Below are positions 25,624 to 36,500 of a stretch of DNA of 52,398 nt, piece by piece; positions within the stretch are counted from its first letter, which is position 1; each line of letters opens with the position of its first letter. This stretch comes from Actinobacillus sp. Its GTDB lineage: Bacteria; Pseudomonadota; Gammaproteobacteria; Enterobacterales; Pasteurellaceae. The stretch is from the NCBI GenBank assembly GCA_020026055.1, contig JAHHRA010000014.1:1-52398 (forward strand), written 5' to 3'. The translations under genes and the position numbers were made by a program. A model generated the notes under the pieces. It did not search any database. It had not been told where the DNA came from and worked only from the letters and a program-made list of their open reading frames with translations.

Positions 25624-26934
25624 ATGAGTAATTTTGAAGATTTTGATTTAGACCCCACTTTACTAAAAGCCATTGAAAAACTAGGTTACCTCCGACCAAC
25701 AAGCATTCAACTTGAAGCCATCCCCGTCGCTATGGCAGGAAGCGATGTATTAGGCTCCGCTCCCACAGGGACAGGCAAAACAGTAGCATTTTTATTGCCT
25801 GCTATTCAATATTTATTAGATCATCCTCGCCGTCAAGCAGAAGGGGCTCGTGTTTTAATTTTAACGCCCACGCGTGAGCTTGCCATGCAAGTCGCTAAAC
25901 AAGCAAGTGCCTTAGCACAGTTTACTCATTTAAAGATTGCCACCATTACAGGAGGCGTGAGTTACGAATGTCACGTTGAGATCTTTAATCAACGTCAAGA
26001 TATTGTTGTTGCCACACCAGGGCGACTTTTGCAATATATCAAGCAGGAAAATTTTGATTGCCATGCTGTTGAAATGCTTATTTTTGATGAAGCTGATCGA
26101 ATGTTGGAAATGGGATTTGGGCAAGATGCAGAACGCATTGCTGCCGAAACTCGCTGGCGACGACAAAGCCTACTTTTCTCTGCCACTTTAGAAGGTGAAT
26201 TATTACAAAGTTTTGTCAACCGTTTATTGGATAATCCCGTCAATATTGCCTCACAACCTAGCCGCCGTGAACGCAAGAAAATTCACCAATGGTATTACCA
26301 CAGCGACAGTAAAGAACACAAAATCAAACAGCTCGCTCGCTTCATTCAAAGCGAAAATGTTGAACGTGGGATTATCTTTGTTAGACGACGTGAAGATGCA
26401 CAAACGTTATCGGATATCTTGCGTAAACGTGGCATTCGCTCGGCTTATATTCAAGGCGGAATGAATCAAACTCAACGTAACCACGCAATTGCACATTTAA
26501 AAAATGGCGTCGTAACGACTTTAGTCGCCACTGATGTTGCTGCTCGTGGCATTGATATTGAAGATTTAAGCCACGTGATGAATTACGATCTTCCTTACAG
26601 TGCGGAAGTTTACACTCACCGCATTGGTCGCACTGCTCGTGCAGGCAAAAAAGGCATTGCCGTCTCCTTTGTTGAAGCACACGACTACAAATTGCTCGGT
26701 AAAATCAAACGCTATACTCAAGAATTCCTCAAAGCACGCATATTAACTGGGCTTGAGCCTCGTACGAAGCCTCCGAAAGAAGGTGAAATTAAAAAACAAA
26801 CTAAAAAAGCCAAAGCGGCGAGAAAAGCGAAATTGGCAGAAAATCGAAAAAAAGCACAAAAAAAAGTAAAGTTACGCCACAACGTACGCAAAAATAAAGG
26901 AAAAGCAATTAAAGATCCCCATCAAAGAGCTTGA
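25624..26934 (+). CDS. srmB: ATP-dependent RNA helicase SrmB
   Basis: This is a 436-residue DEAD-box helicase acting early in 50S ribosome assembly. Motifs in order: FEDFDLDP and the Q motif RPTSIQLEAIP, motif I APTGTGKT, Ia PTRELAMQ, GG, Ib ATPGRLLQ, II DEAD, III SATL, then IFVRRREDA, TDVAARGID and HRIGRTARAG. The last 60 residues are a lysine-rich tail (KKQTKKAKAARKAKLAENRKK). Its stop codon TGA overlaps the first bases of a dispersed palindrome. The region encoding the tail is duplicated downstream. Confidence 0.96.
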   Translation: MSNFEDFDLDPTLLKAIEKLGYLRPTSIQLEAIPVAMAGSDVLGSAPTGTGKTVAFLLPAIQYLLDHPRRQAEGARVLILTPTRELAMQVAKQASALAQFTHLKIATITGGVSYECHVEIFNQRQDIVVATPGRLLQYIKQENFDCHAVEMLIFDEADRMLEMGFGQDAERIAAETRWRRQSLLFSATLEGELLQSFVNRLLDNPVNIASQPSRRERKKIHQWYYHSDSKEHKIKQLARFIQSENVERGIIFVRRREDAQTLSDILRKRGIRSAYIQGGMNQTQRNHAIAHLKNGVVTTLVATDVAARGIDIEDLSHVMNYDLPYSAEVYTHRIGRTARAGKKGIAVSFVEAHDYKLLGKIKRYTQEFLKARILTGLEPRTKPPKEGEIKKQTKKAKAARKAKLAENRKKAQKKVKLRHNVRKNKGKAIKDPHQRA

Positions 26935-26975
26935 CGCCTTAAAAATCGGAAATATTTTTCCAACAGTTAAGGGCA
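26933..26975. repeat. Dispersed palindrome overlapping the srmB stop
   Basis: GACGCCTTAAAAATCGG, then AAATATTTTTCC and a decayed right arm ending GTTAAGGGC. The left end supplies part of the srmB stop codon. Confidence 0.75.
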
Positions 26976-27261
26976 TATTAACTTGGCTTAAGCCTCGTAC
27001 GAAGCCTCCGAAAGACAGGCGTAGGCGTGATTTAGATAATTTGCGGCTTGAGCCTCGTACGAAGCCTCCGAAAGAAGGTGAAATTAAAAAACAAACTAAA
27101 AAAGCCAAAGCGGCGAGAAAAGCGAAATTGGCAGAAAATCGAAAAAAAGCACAAAAAAAAGTAAAGTTACGCCACAACGTACGCAAAAATAAAGGAAAAA
27201 CAATTAAAGATCCCCATCAAAAATAAAGGAAAAACAATTAAAGATCCCCATCAAAGAGCCT

Positions 27262-27304
27262 GACGCCTTAAAAATCGGAAATATTTTTCCAGCAGTTAAG
27301 GCGT
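27262..27304. repeat. Dispersed palindrome, copy after the last srmB tail repeat
   Basis: It matches the 26933 copy nearly base for base (GACGCCTTAAAAATCGG, AAATATTTTTCC) but ends in the intact GTTAAGGCGT. It was duplicated together with the srmB tail. Confidence 0.75.
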
Positions 27305-27440
27305 ATTTTGCAAGGTTTAACTAAGCGTTTGTGAAAGCTTTAGTATAAGCTAAGGCGAGTTTTTATAAGCTTGTACAAAATTTTTGTAAGAGCAAAATTT
27401 GTGTGAAAAGAAAAGTCAGATTGATTTTTTCAATATAATA

Positions 27441-27558
27441 AATAGCTAAAAACTATCATAAAAAGAGTAGAATGCACTTCCAAGAGACTCTCTAGAGTTT
27501 CCTGCTGTCTTTAGTTTTTTTATTTTTATTCTTATTTTTTTATATTGGAAGTCATATT
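27441..27558 (+). promoter_or_regulatory. Promoter and leader of the first trimeric autotransporter
   Basis: An inverted repeat ATAG-N7-CTAT (27442-27456) is followed 11 nt later by a TAGAAT -10 box inside GAGTAGAATGCAC (27465-27477), then CTAGAGTTTCC, a pyrimidine-rich leader and GGAAG before the ATG. The same elements at the same inner spacing precede the second autotransporter gene (51436-51550). The inverted repeat is a possible operator. Confidence 0.6.
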
Positions 27559-30500
27559 ATGAATCACATCTACAAAGTTATTTACAGCGTAGTACACGCT
27601 ACTTACGTCGTCGCGGGTGAATTTGCTAAAAGCAAAACCAAATCCAAAATCTCATCAACCTCATCAATAAAAGTGTTTAGCCTGTTGGCACTTGTTGCGA
27701 GTATAAATATCGCGTTAATGGGCAGTGCCTATGCTGCTAGTAATGCGTATACAGCAGGAGACGGTGCGGGAAGAGAAGGTATAGGAGATGAGTCTGTTGC
27801 CGTTGGTTACAATGCCTCCGCCACCAGAAGAGGAGGTGTAGCTTATGGTTATCAAGCTAGAGCGACTGAGGAAAATGGTATTGCAATAGGTAATTCAGCT
27901 CAATCTGGAGGACAAGATGCTATTGCAATGGGTAGATTCGCAAAAGCGATTGGGGCTAAAAACATTGCAATAGGTAGTGATAGTGAAGTTGTTAATGTTA
28001 CTGGTGGGATTGCAATAGGGTATCACTCTATAGTTAAAGCCAACAATGCTATTGCAATAGGTGGTATGGCGGAAGGAGAAAATTCTGTTGCTTTAGGGGA
28101 AGGTTCGTACACCTCTACTAATGAAACAAATGTTGTCTCTGTTGGTCAAAGCGGCGGTAATGGTACATACAATAAGAGAATTATTAATTTAAAAGAAGGG
28201 ATAGCAGATAATGATGCAATTAACCTCGGGCAACTTAAAAGAAGCAATGAAGCTTTAGCTGGTACTGCAATTCCAACAAGTACAGGCAGTATAACAACTG
28301 GTGTTATTTATAATAACTTCTTGAAAAGAGATGGCTCCAACTTTGGTGGACCAGCAGAACGAAAAAAATTTGGTGAAGGTGTGGGTATCAAAATCACAAA
28401 TGGTACCGCAACAGATGATACTTCTTTAGTGCAAGCAGGTAGCGTAGTAACAAAATTCAATGAAGTTAATACCTCGGTGAATGGATTACAAAACGCATTA
28501 AATAATAAAGCAGATAAATCAAAATTAGATGAATTAACAAAGAAATTTGACGGTGGCATCAGCTTCACTAATGGTACTAATTCTATCTCTAGAAAATTAG
28601 GCGAAACACTTACTATTAAAGGAGAGAACGATAGTGTCAGTGTTAATGTTGACAATGCAAATAATGCTATCAAAATTGGTTTAGGATCAAATCTTCAAGG
28701 CTTAACTTCTGTTGGTACAACGAGCTTAACTGCAGGTAATATTACTGCAAATCAAGTGACTGTCGCTAACAGTTTAACCATCACCAATAATAAGATCACA
28801 GGCTTGGCAGATGCGACCAATGACACTGAAGCCGTTAACCTTAAACAATTAAACGAAAAATTCAGCACTACAACAGCTTCACTAGGTAATTACCTCAATA
28901 AAGACGGTGCAAATATTGGGGATAAAGCTGCCTTTGGTGGAAATGCAGGGGTAGCTTTAACAGAAAACCACGCATCAACAGATACTAGCCTTGTTCAAGC
29001 AGGCAGTGTTGCAAAAGCTTTTTCTGAAGTTGAGAAAAAATTACAAAACTTAGGCGGAACAGTAAATGGTGGTTTAACATTCACCGATGGCAATACTCAA
29101 GTTTCGAAAGGGTTAGGTAGTACTGTTACTATTAAAGGTGCTGATGATGGCAATACAACAGTTAATCTTGACCAAAAAGGTGTCTTTACTGTTGGATTAG
29201 GGAAATCACTTACAGGGTTGACTTCTGTTGCAACAAACACACTCACTGCTACTGGTGCAGTCACTGCAGGAAGTGTACAAGCTGGTAATGTTCAGATTGC
29301 TAACAATAAGATCACAGGCTTAGAACAAGGAACAGAGGCGTCTGATGCCGTCAATTACGGTCAGATGGACAAGGCTTACAAAGAGCTTAAAGCTCAAATT
29401 GATACCATAACTGGTCAAAGTTTAGATCAATACCTCATGAAAGATGGTAGTAACATCAAAACAGAATCTGACAAGAAAACTTTTGGCGGAAATGTTGGTG
29501 TTGCTTTAACAGATAATCACAGTGCAAGTGATACCAGCCTTGTACAAGCAGGCAGTGTTGCAAAAGCATTTTCTGATGTTGGTACACGTTTAGGTAAATT
29601 AGAAAATGATGCTACCGCAGGCTTTACTTTCAGCGATGGTACAAATAGCGTCAAGAAAGAACTAGGTGGAACTGTTGTCATTAAAGGTGCAGATGGTGAT
29701 AACAATGTAACCGTCAGCCAAACAGGTGGTAACTTTGTCGTTGCATTAGGAAAAACCCTTAGCGGTTTAGACTCTGTTAGTGCGAAAACACTCACTAATG
29801 GTACTATCACCATCAATCAAGGCAAAATTACAGGTTTAGCAGATGCGACTAATAGCAGTGATGCCGTTAACCTTAAACAATTAAATGAAAAATTCAACAG
29901 TGTGAATAATCAGTTGGGTGGTTACCTCGCGAAAGACGGTAGTAACATCACAACAGAAACTGACAAGAAAACTTTTGGCGGAAATGTTGGCGTAAAAGTG
30001 TCAGCACAAACTGGTGATGATGATACTTCTTTAGCACAAGTCGGTAGTGTGGCTAAAGAATTTAAATCTGTTCAAGACCAAATCAATGCGATTACAGGGC
30101 AAACTGGGCCAAATACAGGTGGCACACCGCAACCATTGGCTTTAAAACTTGCAGGCGATACCGGAGGAGAAATTCAACGTAAATTAAGCGACACGCTCAA
30201 ATTCATTGGGGGTGAAGCCGATGCAAATAACCTTACTGCAACAAAAGATAAAAACATTGGTGTTGTTACTAACGCAGGAAATGGTGCTTTAGAAATTCGC
30301 TTAGCGAAAAATCTTAAAGGTTTAGAAAGTATCACCGCTACTGGCAAAGTCACCGCAGGAAGTGTACAAGTTGGTAATATTCAGATTGCTAACAATAAGA
30401 TCACAGGCTTAGAGCAAGGAACAGAGGCGTCTGATGCCGTCAATTACGGTCAAGCTAAGACTGCTTACGATCAACTTAAACAACAAATTGATGCCATAAC

Positions 30501-33500
30501 AGGTACAGGTCAAGGTGGCTCAAATGGTTTATTAAGTCAATTCCTTCGTAAAGATGGTAGTAATATTGAAAATAAAGCTACATTTGGTACAAATGTTGGT
30601 GTTGCTTTAGGCGATAATCACAGCACAGCTGATACCAGCCTTGTACAGGCAGGTAGTGTTGCTGGTAAATTTACTCAAGTTGGAGATAAATTAACTGAGT
30701 TAAATAATGCACTCACTACAAAAGCAAACAAGTCAGATTTAGATAATGTGACTAAGTTAGCGAACCAAGGCTTAACATTCAGTGATGGTAGGGCGAGCAC
30801 CAAGAAAAATCTAGGTGATACCGTTACTATTCAAGGAGCAGATGGAAATTTAACTGTTACGGCTAACCAACAAGGTGATTTTACCGTTGCACTAGGATCA
30901 AGCCTTAGCAATTTAACTTCTGTGACTGCAAGAACACTCACTGATGGTACTGTCCGTATTAGTGGTGGCAAAATCTCAAACTTAACAGATGCTACCAATG
31001 ATGATGAAGCCGTTAACTTTGGGCAATTAAAAGGAGAAATTGCTACTGTAAATGCTCAATTGAATAATTACCTTGCGAAAGACGGTGCTAACATCAAAGC
31101 TGACGCTGATATGAAGAAAACTTTAGGCGGAAATGTTGGCGTAGCAGTGTCAGATCAAACAGGTATTGATGATACTTCTTTAGCGCAAGTCGGTAGTGTG
31201 GCTCAAGGATTTAAATCCGTTCAAGAGCAAATCAATGCGATTACAGGTCAAACTGGGCCAAATACAGGTGGCACACCGAAACCGCTAACATTGAAACTCA
31301 TGGGGGATAGCGGACAAGAGGTCGAACGTAAGTTAAATGAAACCATTAAATTCAAAGGTGGTGAAGTAGATGCAACTAAACTTACTTCACTTGGAGATAA
31401 GAACGTCGGTGTTGTTGCTGATTCACTAAATGGAGCTTTAGATATTCGCTTAGCGAAAAATCTTGTAGGTTTAGAAAGTATCACCGCTACTGGCAAAATC
31501 ACCGCTGGTAGTATGGAAGTGGGTGGTATAGGTATAAACGTTGACCAAGGTAAGATTACTGGCTTAGCAAATGGTACCAATGCAACTGATGCTGTCAATT
31601 ATGGACAAGTTGAAACTACTTACAATGAGCTTAAAGGAAAAATTGATGCTATCACTGGCGGTCCAGATCAAAATGGCTCAGGCGGTTTATTAGGCGACTT
31701 CCTCAAGAAAGACGGTTCAAACCTTGCAAGTGGTTCAGCTGATCTAGCTAATGCACGGAAAGAGTTTGGTAGAAATGTCGGGGTAGAATTTACCGATCAA
31801 ATTAAAAATACAGATACTTCTTTAGTGCAAGCAGGTGGTGTTGCGGGTAAATTTACTAAAGTTGGAGAGGATATAGCTACCTTAAAAACAGCAGTAGCTG
31901 ACAAAGCAGATCAATCAGCTTTAAATGAAATAGCTAATAAAGTTGAACAAGGTATAAGTTTTAGCGATGGTAAGAACCCAGCTGTTCCGAAGAAACTAGG
32001 GACTACTGTTACTATTCAGGGATTGAAAAACAACAATAATTTAACGGTCACCAACCAAGGCGGTACTTTTACTGTTGCACTAGGGCAAGAACTTAGTGGA
32101 TTAAGAAGAGTTCAAGCAACAGAACTTACAGATGGTACTATTAGGATCACTGATGGTAAGATCACAGGTTTAAGAGATGGCACAGGCAATAATGATGCTG
32201 TTAACCTTGGACAACTAAATACAAAAGTCGCTGGAGTAACTACTCAGTTAGGTAATTACCTCCTTAAAGACGGCGATAACATCAAAGATGACGATGGAGC
32301 GAAGAGAACTTTCGGCAGAAATGTTGGTGTAGCCGTATCTGCGTCAACCAAAGCTAATGATACTTCTTTAGCACAAGTTGGTAGTGTGGCTCAAGGATTT
32401 AAATCTGTTCAAGACCAAATTAATGCAATTACAGGGCAAACTGGTCCAACTCCAGATGGTCAAGGTCAACAGCCTTTTGCTGGATTAACACTTACAGGTG
32501 ATGACCAATCAGTGTCATTAAAACGTAAGTTAAGTGACACTATTCAATTCACTGGTGGGGAATTAAGTGCAGATCGTCTTACTGCAACAACAGATAAAAA
32601 CATTGGTGTTGTTGTTGAAAATGATGCCTTAGCAATTCGCTTAGCGAAGGATCTTAAAGGTTTAGAAACTATCACTGCCACTGGCAGAATCGCTGCGGGT
32701 AGTGTACAAGTTGGTAATGTTCAGATTGCTAACAATAAGATCACAGGCTTAGCAGATGGTGCGAACGCATCTGATGCGGTCAATTACGGTCAAGCTAAGA
32801 CTGCCTATGATGAGCTTAACAAGAAAATTGAAGCGATAACAGGCACAGGTCAAGGTGGCTCAGGCGGTATATTAAGTGGCTATCTCGAGAAAACGGGTCA
32901 AAACATCCGTGATGATGTTAAAACGAAGAAAGAATTTGGTAAAAATGTTGGTGTCGCTTTAACACAAAATCACCCTCAAGATGATACAACCCTTGTACAA
33001 GCAGGTAGTGTTGCTAGTGAATTTGCTCGAGTTGGAAAAAATGTCACTGATTTAAATAGTACTGTGGCAAATAAAGTATCTGTTGATGAATTTAATAGAT
33101 TGAATGCTCAAGTTCAACAAGGCTTAAAATTCAGCGATGGTACGAATAGCTTCGACACACCACTAGGTGGTACTGTCACTATTAAAGGAGAAAATGACAG
33201 TTTAACTGTCTCGAATAGAGGTAATGCTTTAGTTATTGCTCTAGGACAATCTCTTGAATTAGACTCTATTAGAGCGACTACTCTTTCTGCTGGCAATGTC
33301 CGTATTACTAATGGTACGATCACAGGCTTAAACGATACTCAAGATCTGACAGGTGCTGTTAACCTTGGACGATTAAATCAAGAAATCGCTAAAGTGAATG
33401 GTCAATTGGGTAGTTACCTTACAAAAGATGGTAGTAACATCAAAACAGAAGCTGAGAAGAAAACTTTTGGCGGAAATGTTGGCGTGGCAGTGTCAGCACA

Positions 33501-36500
33501 AACTGGTGCTGATGATACTTCCTTAGCACAAGTCGGTAGTGTGGCTCAAGGATTTAAATCTGTTCAAGACCAAATCAATGCGATTACAGGTCAAACTGGA
33601 CCAACTCCAGGACCAAACGGTCAGCCTCCTCAAATAAAACCGCTTAGCTTAAAAATTGAAGCTGATGGCACAACACCGTTAGATGTTCCATTAAGTAAGG
33701 CTATTAAATTCAAAGGTGGTGAAACTGATTCAGGGCGTCTTACTAGAATAGACGATGCTAACCTTGGTGTTGTCGTTGTTAATAATCAAGGTCTTGAAGG
33801 GTTAGACATTCGCCTAGCGAAGAATCTTAAAAGTTTAGAAACTATCACTGCCAGTGGCAAAGTTACTGCGGGTAGTATGCAAGTGGGTAATATAGGCATA
33901 AACGTTGAGCAAGGTAAGATCACAGGCTTAGCAGATGGAGCAAACGCATCTGATGCAGTCAATTACGGTCAAGCTAAGACCGCTTATGATGAGCTTAAGA
34001 AAAAAATTGACACGGTAATCGGCACAGATCCAAACGGCTCAAATGGTATGTTAGGTAACTTCCTCAATAAAAGTGGGGATAACATCACAAGCAAAGCTGA
34101 GTTTGGTAAAAATGTTGGTGTGGCTTTAACTGCAGGTCATGACGTAAAAGATACAAGCCTTGTACAAGCAGGTAGTGTAGCTGAAGGATTTAGCCAAGTT
34201 GGAACAAAATTAGATGCTCTAACAACTAGCGTGAATCAAAAAGCAGACCAAAGCTTAGTTAAACCTTTGCAAGATCAGGTTAAACGAGGATTAGTATTCA
34301 GCGATGGTAGAAATGAATTCAGTGGAAGACTAGGCGATAAAGTTACTATTAAAGGGGAAGATGCTAATGTAGTAGTTAAAGCCGATACCCAAAGTAACAG
34401 TTTGACTATTGCTCTAGGAAAAGCACTTACAGGTTTAACTTCTGTTCAAGCGAATGAGTTCTCTGCTGGCAGTGTCACTATTCGTGATGGTAAGATCACA
34501 GGCTTGAAGAATAATGATCAAGATCTGACAGGTGCTATTAACCTTGGACAACTAAACCAAGAAATCGCTAAAGTGAATGGTCAATTGGGGACTTACCTCA
34601 ATAAGAGTGGTGATAACCTCACAGGCAAAGCTGAATTTGGTAAGAATGTTGGTGTGAAAGTCTCAACATCGACTGGAGCTGATGATACTTCTTTAGCTCA
34701 AGTTGGTAGTGTGGCTCAAGGATTTAAATCTGTTCAAGACCAAATCAATGCGATTACAGGTCAAACTGGACCAAATCCAGATGGTACACCACCAAAAGCA
34801 CTGACTCTGAAACTTGCAGGTGATAACGGACAACCGTTTGAACGTGAGTTAAGTCAAGTTATTAAGTTCAAAGGTGGGGAATCAACTGCAAGTAAACTTA
34901 CTGCAACAACGGATAAAAACCTTGGTGTTATTGTTAAGGATAATGCGCTAGAAGTTCGTTTAGCGAAGAATCTTAACGGTTTAGAAAGTATTACTGCCTC
35001 TGGCAAAATCACTGCAGGTAGTGTACAAGTAGGTAATATAGGTATAAACGTTGAGCAAGGTAAGATTACTGGCTTACAAAATGGTACCAATGCAAATGAT
35101 GCTGTCAATTACGGTCAAGCTAAGGCTGCTTATGATGAACTTAACAAGAAAATTGATGCTATAACAGGCACAGGTCAAAATAATACAGATGGTTTATTAA
35201 AAGACTATCTTATGAAAGATGGTTCTAACTTGAGTGCTGCAGGAGCGACCGATGCTCAGAAGAAACAAGATAAACAAGTTTTTGGTAAAGCTGTCGGTGT
35301 AGCCTTAAGTGAAAACCACGATGCAAAAGATACAAGTCTTGTACAAGCAGGTAGTGTAGCTCAAGGATTTAGCCAAGTTACAACAAAATTGGATGGCTTA
35401 ACTACACAAGTGGCTAATAAAGTAGACCGTACTCAATTTGACACTTTACAGACTACAGTTAATAAAGGACTAACTTTCAGCGATGGTAATTCTGCCTCTG
35501 ACTATAAAGCAGGGCTTGGTGGAAAAGTTACTATTAAAGGTGTAGATAATGATGCTAACTTAACTGTCGCAAACCAAAATGGTACCTTTACTGTTGCATT
35601 AGGAAAAACACTGACAGGTTTAACTTCTGTTCAAGCAGGAACAATCACTGCAAATACGCTTACTGCTGGTGCTGTTAGTATTAGTGGCGGTAAGATAAAA
35701 GGCTTAACAGATGCTAAAGCTAAGGATGAGGCAGTCAACTACGGACAACTCGAAACGGCTTATACTGACCTTAATAACAAGATCGATGCGATAACAGGTC
35801 AAAACCAAGATCAAGGTTTATTAAAAGCCTATCTCATGAAAGACGGTTCCAACTTGAGCAGTAGTACTGATCAAGCTGCTATCGCTAAAGCGAAGAAAGA
35901 TTTTGGTAGCAATGTTGGTATACAAGTTACAGCCACAACTGCAGTTGATGATACATCATTAGCTCAAGCTGGCAGTGTCGCTAAACTCTTTAAAGAAATG
36001 CAAAAAGACATTGAAAACATTAGCCAATCAAGCATCTCTGGCTTCAATGGAGATGCAGATGCACCTACTACAGTAGTGTATGCTAACCAAGCGAGTGCTA
36101 GAGCGAATACAGTGTCCTTTGTAGGTGGTGAAACTGATCCTAATAAATTAACAGCATTAACCGATAAGAACTTTGGTGTTGTTAAGAGTGGTGCTAACAA
36201 GTTTGAATTCCGTTTAGCTAAAAACTTATCAGGCTTAGAATCTATCACTATGGGACCTATGGGGCTAAGTGCAACAACAGGTATCAATATGGGGGGGCTA
36301 ACGATTTCTAATCTTGGCAAAGCAACGGCAGATAATCAAGCTGTCAATTTTGGTCAAGTAAAAGATATCGTTAAACAAACTCATGATGCTATTATCGGTA
36401 ATGGCGGCGGCACAGGTGGCGGCACAGGTGGTGTTTTAGATGGTTATGCCAAAGTTGACGGTAGCAATATCACTGATAAGGCGAAGTTTGGTGCTAATGT

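Larger units (their letters stand above)
26738..27305 (+). repeat. Tandem duplications of the srmB 3' end
   Basis: Unit A (26738-26975) holds the srmB tail codons and the palindrome. Unit B (26973-27015) is a short copy starting at GCATATTAACT. Unit C (27046-27218) copies the tail codons almost base for base at an offset of 295. Unit D (27219-27305) repeats the last codons at a 34-bp period and then copies the palindrome. The copied frame stays open for 61 codons but has no start signal, so I do not call it a gene. Confidence 0.9.

Noticed and set aside
27041..27226. 61-codon open frame encoding a second copy of the SrmB Lys-rich tail
   Set aside because: It is a duplicate of coding sequence without its own start context or ribosome site; treated as part of the tandem duplication.
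28300..36300. Long antisense open frames and regular repeats inside the adhesin gene
   Set aside because: The repeats are protein modules of hundreds of bases with no constant short repeat and unique spacers, so not CRISPR. Antisense frames follow from the repetitive, Thr/Asn-rich coding sequence.
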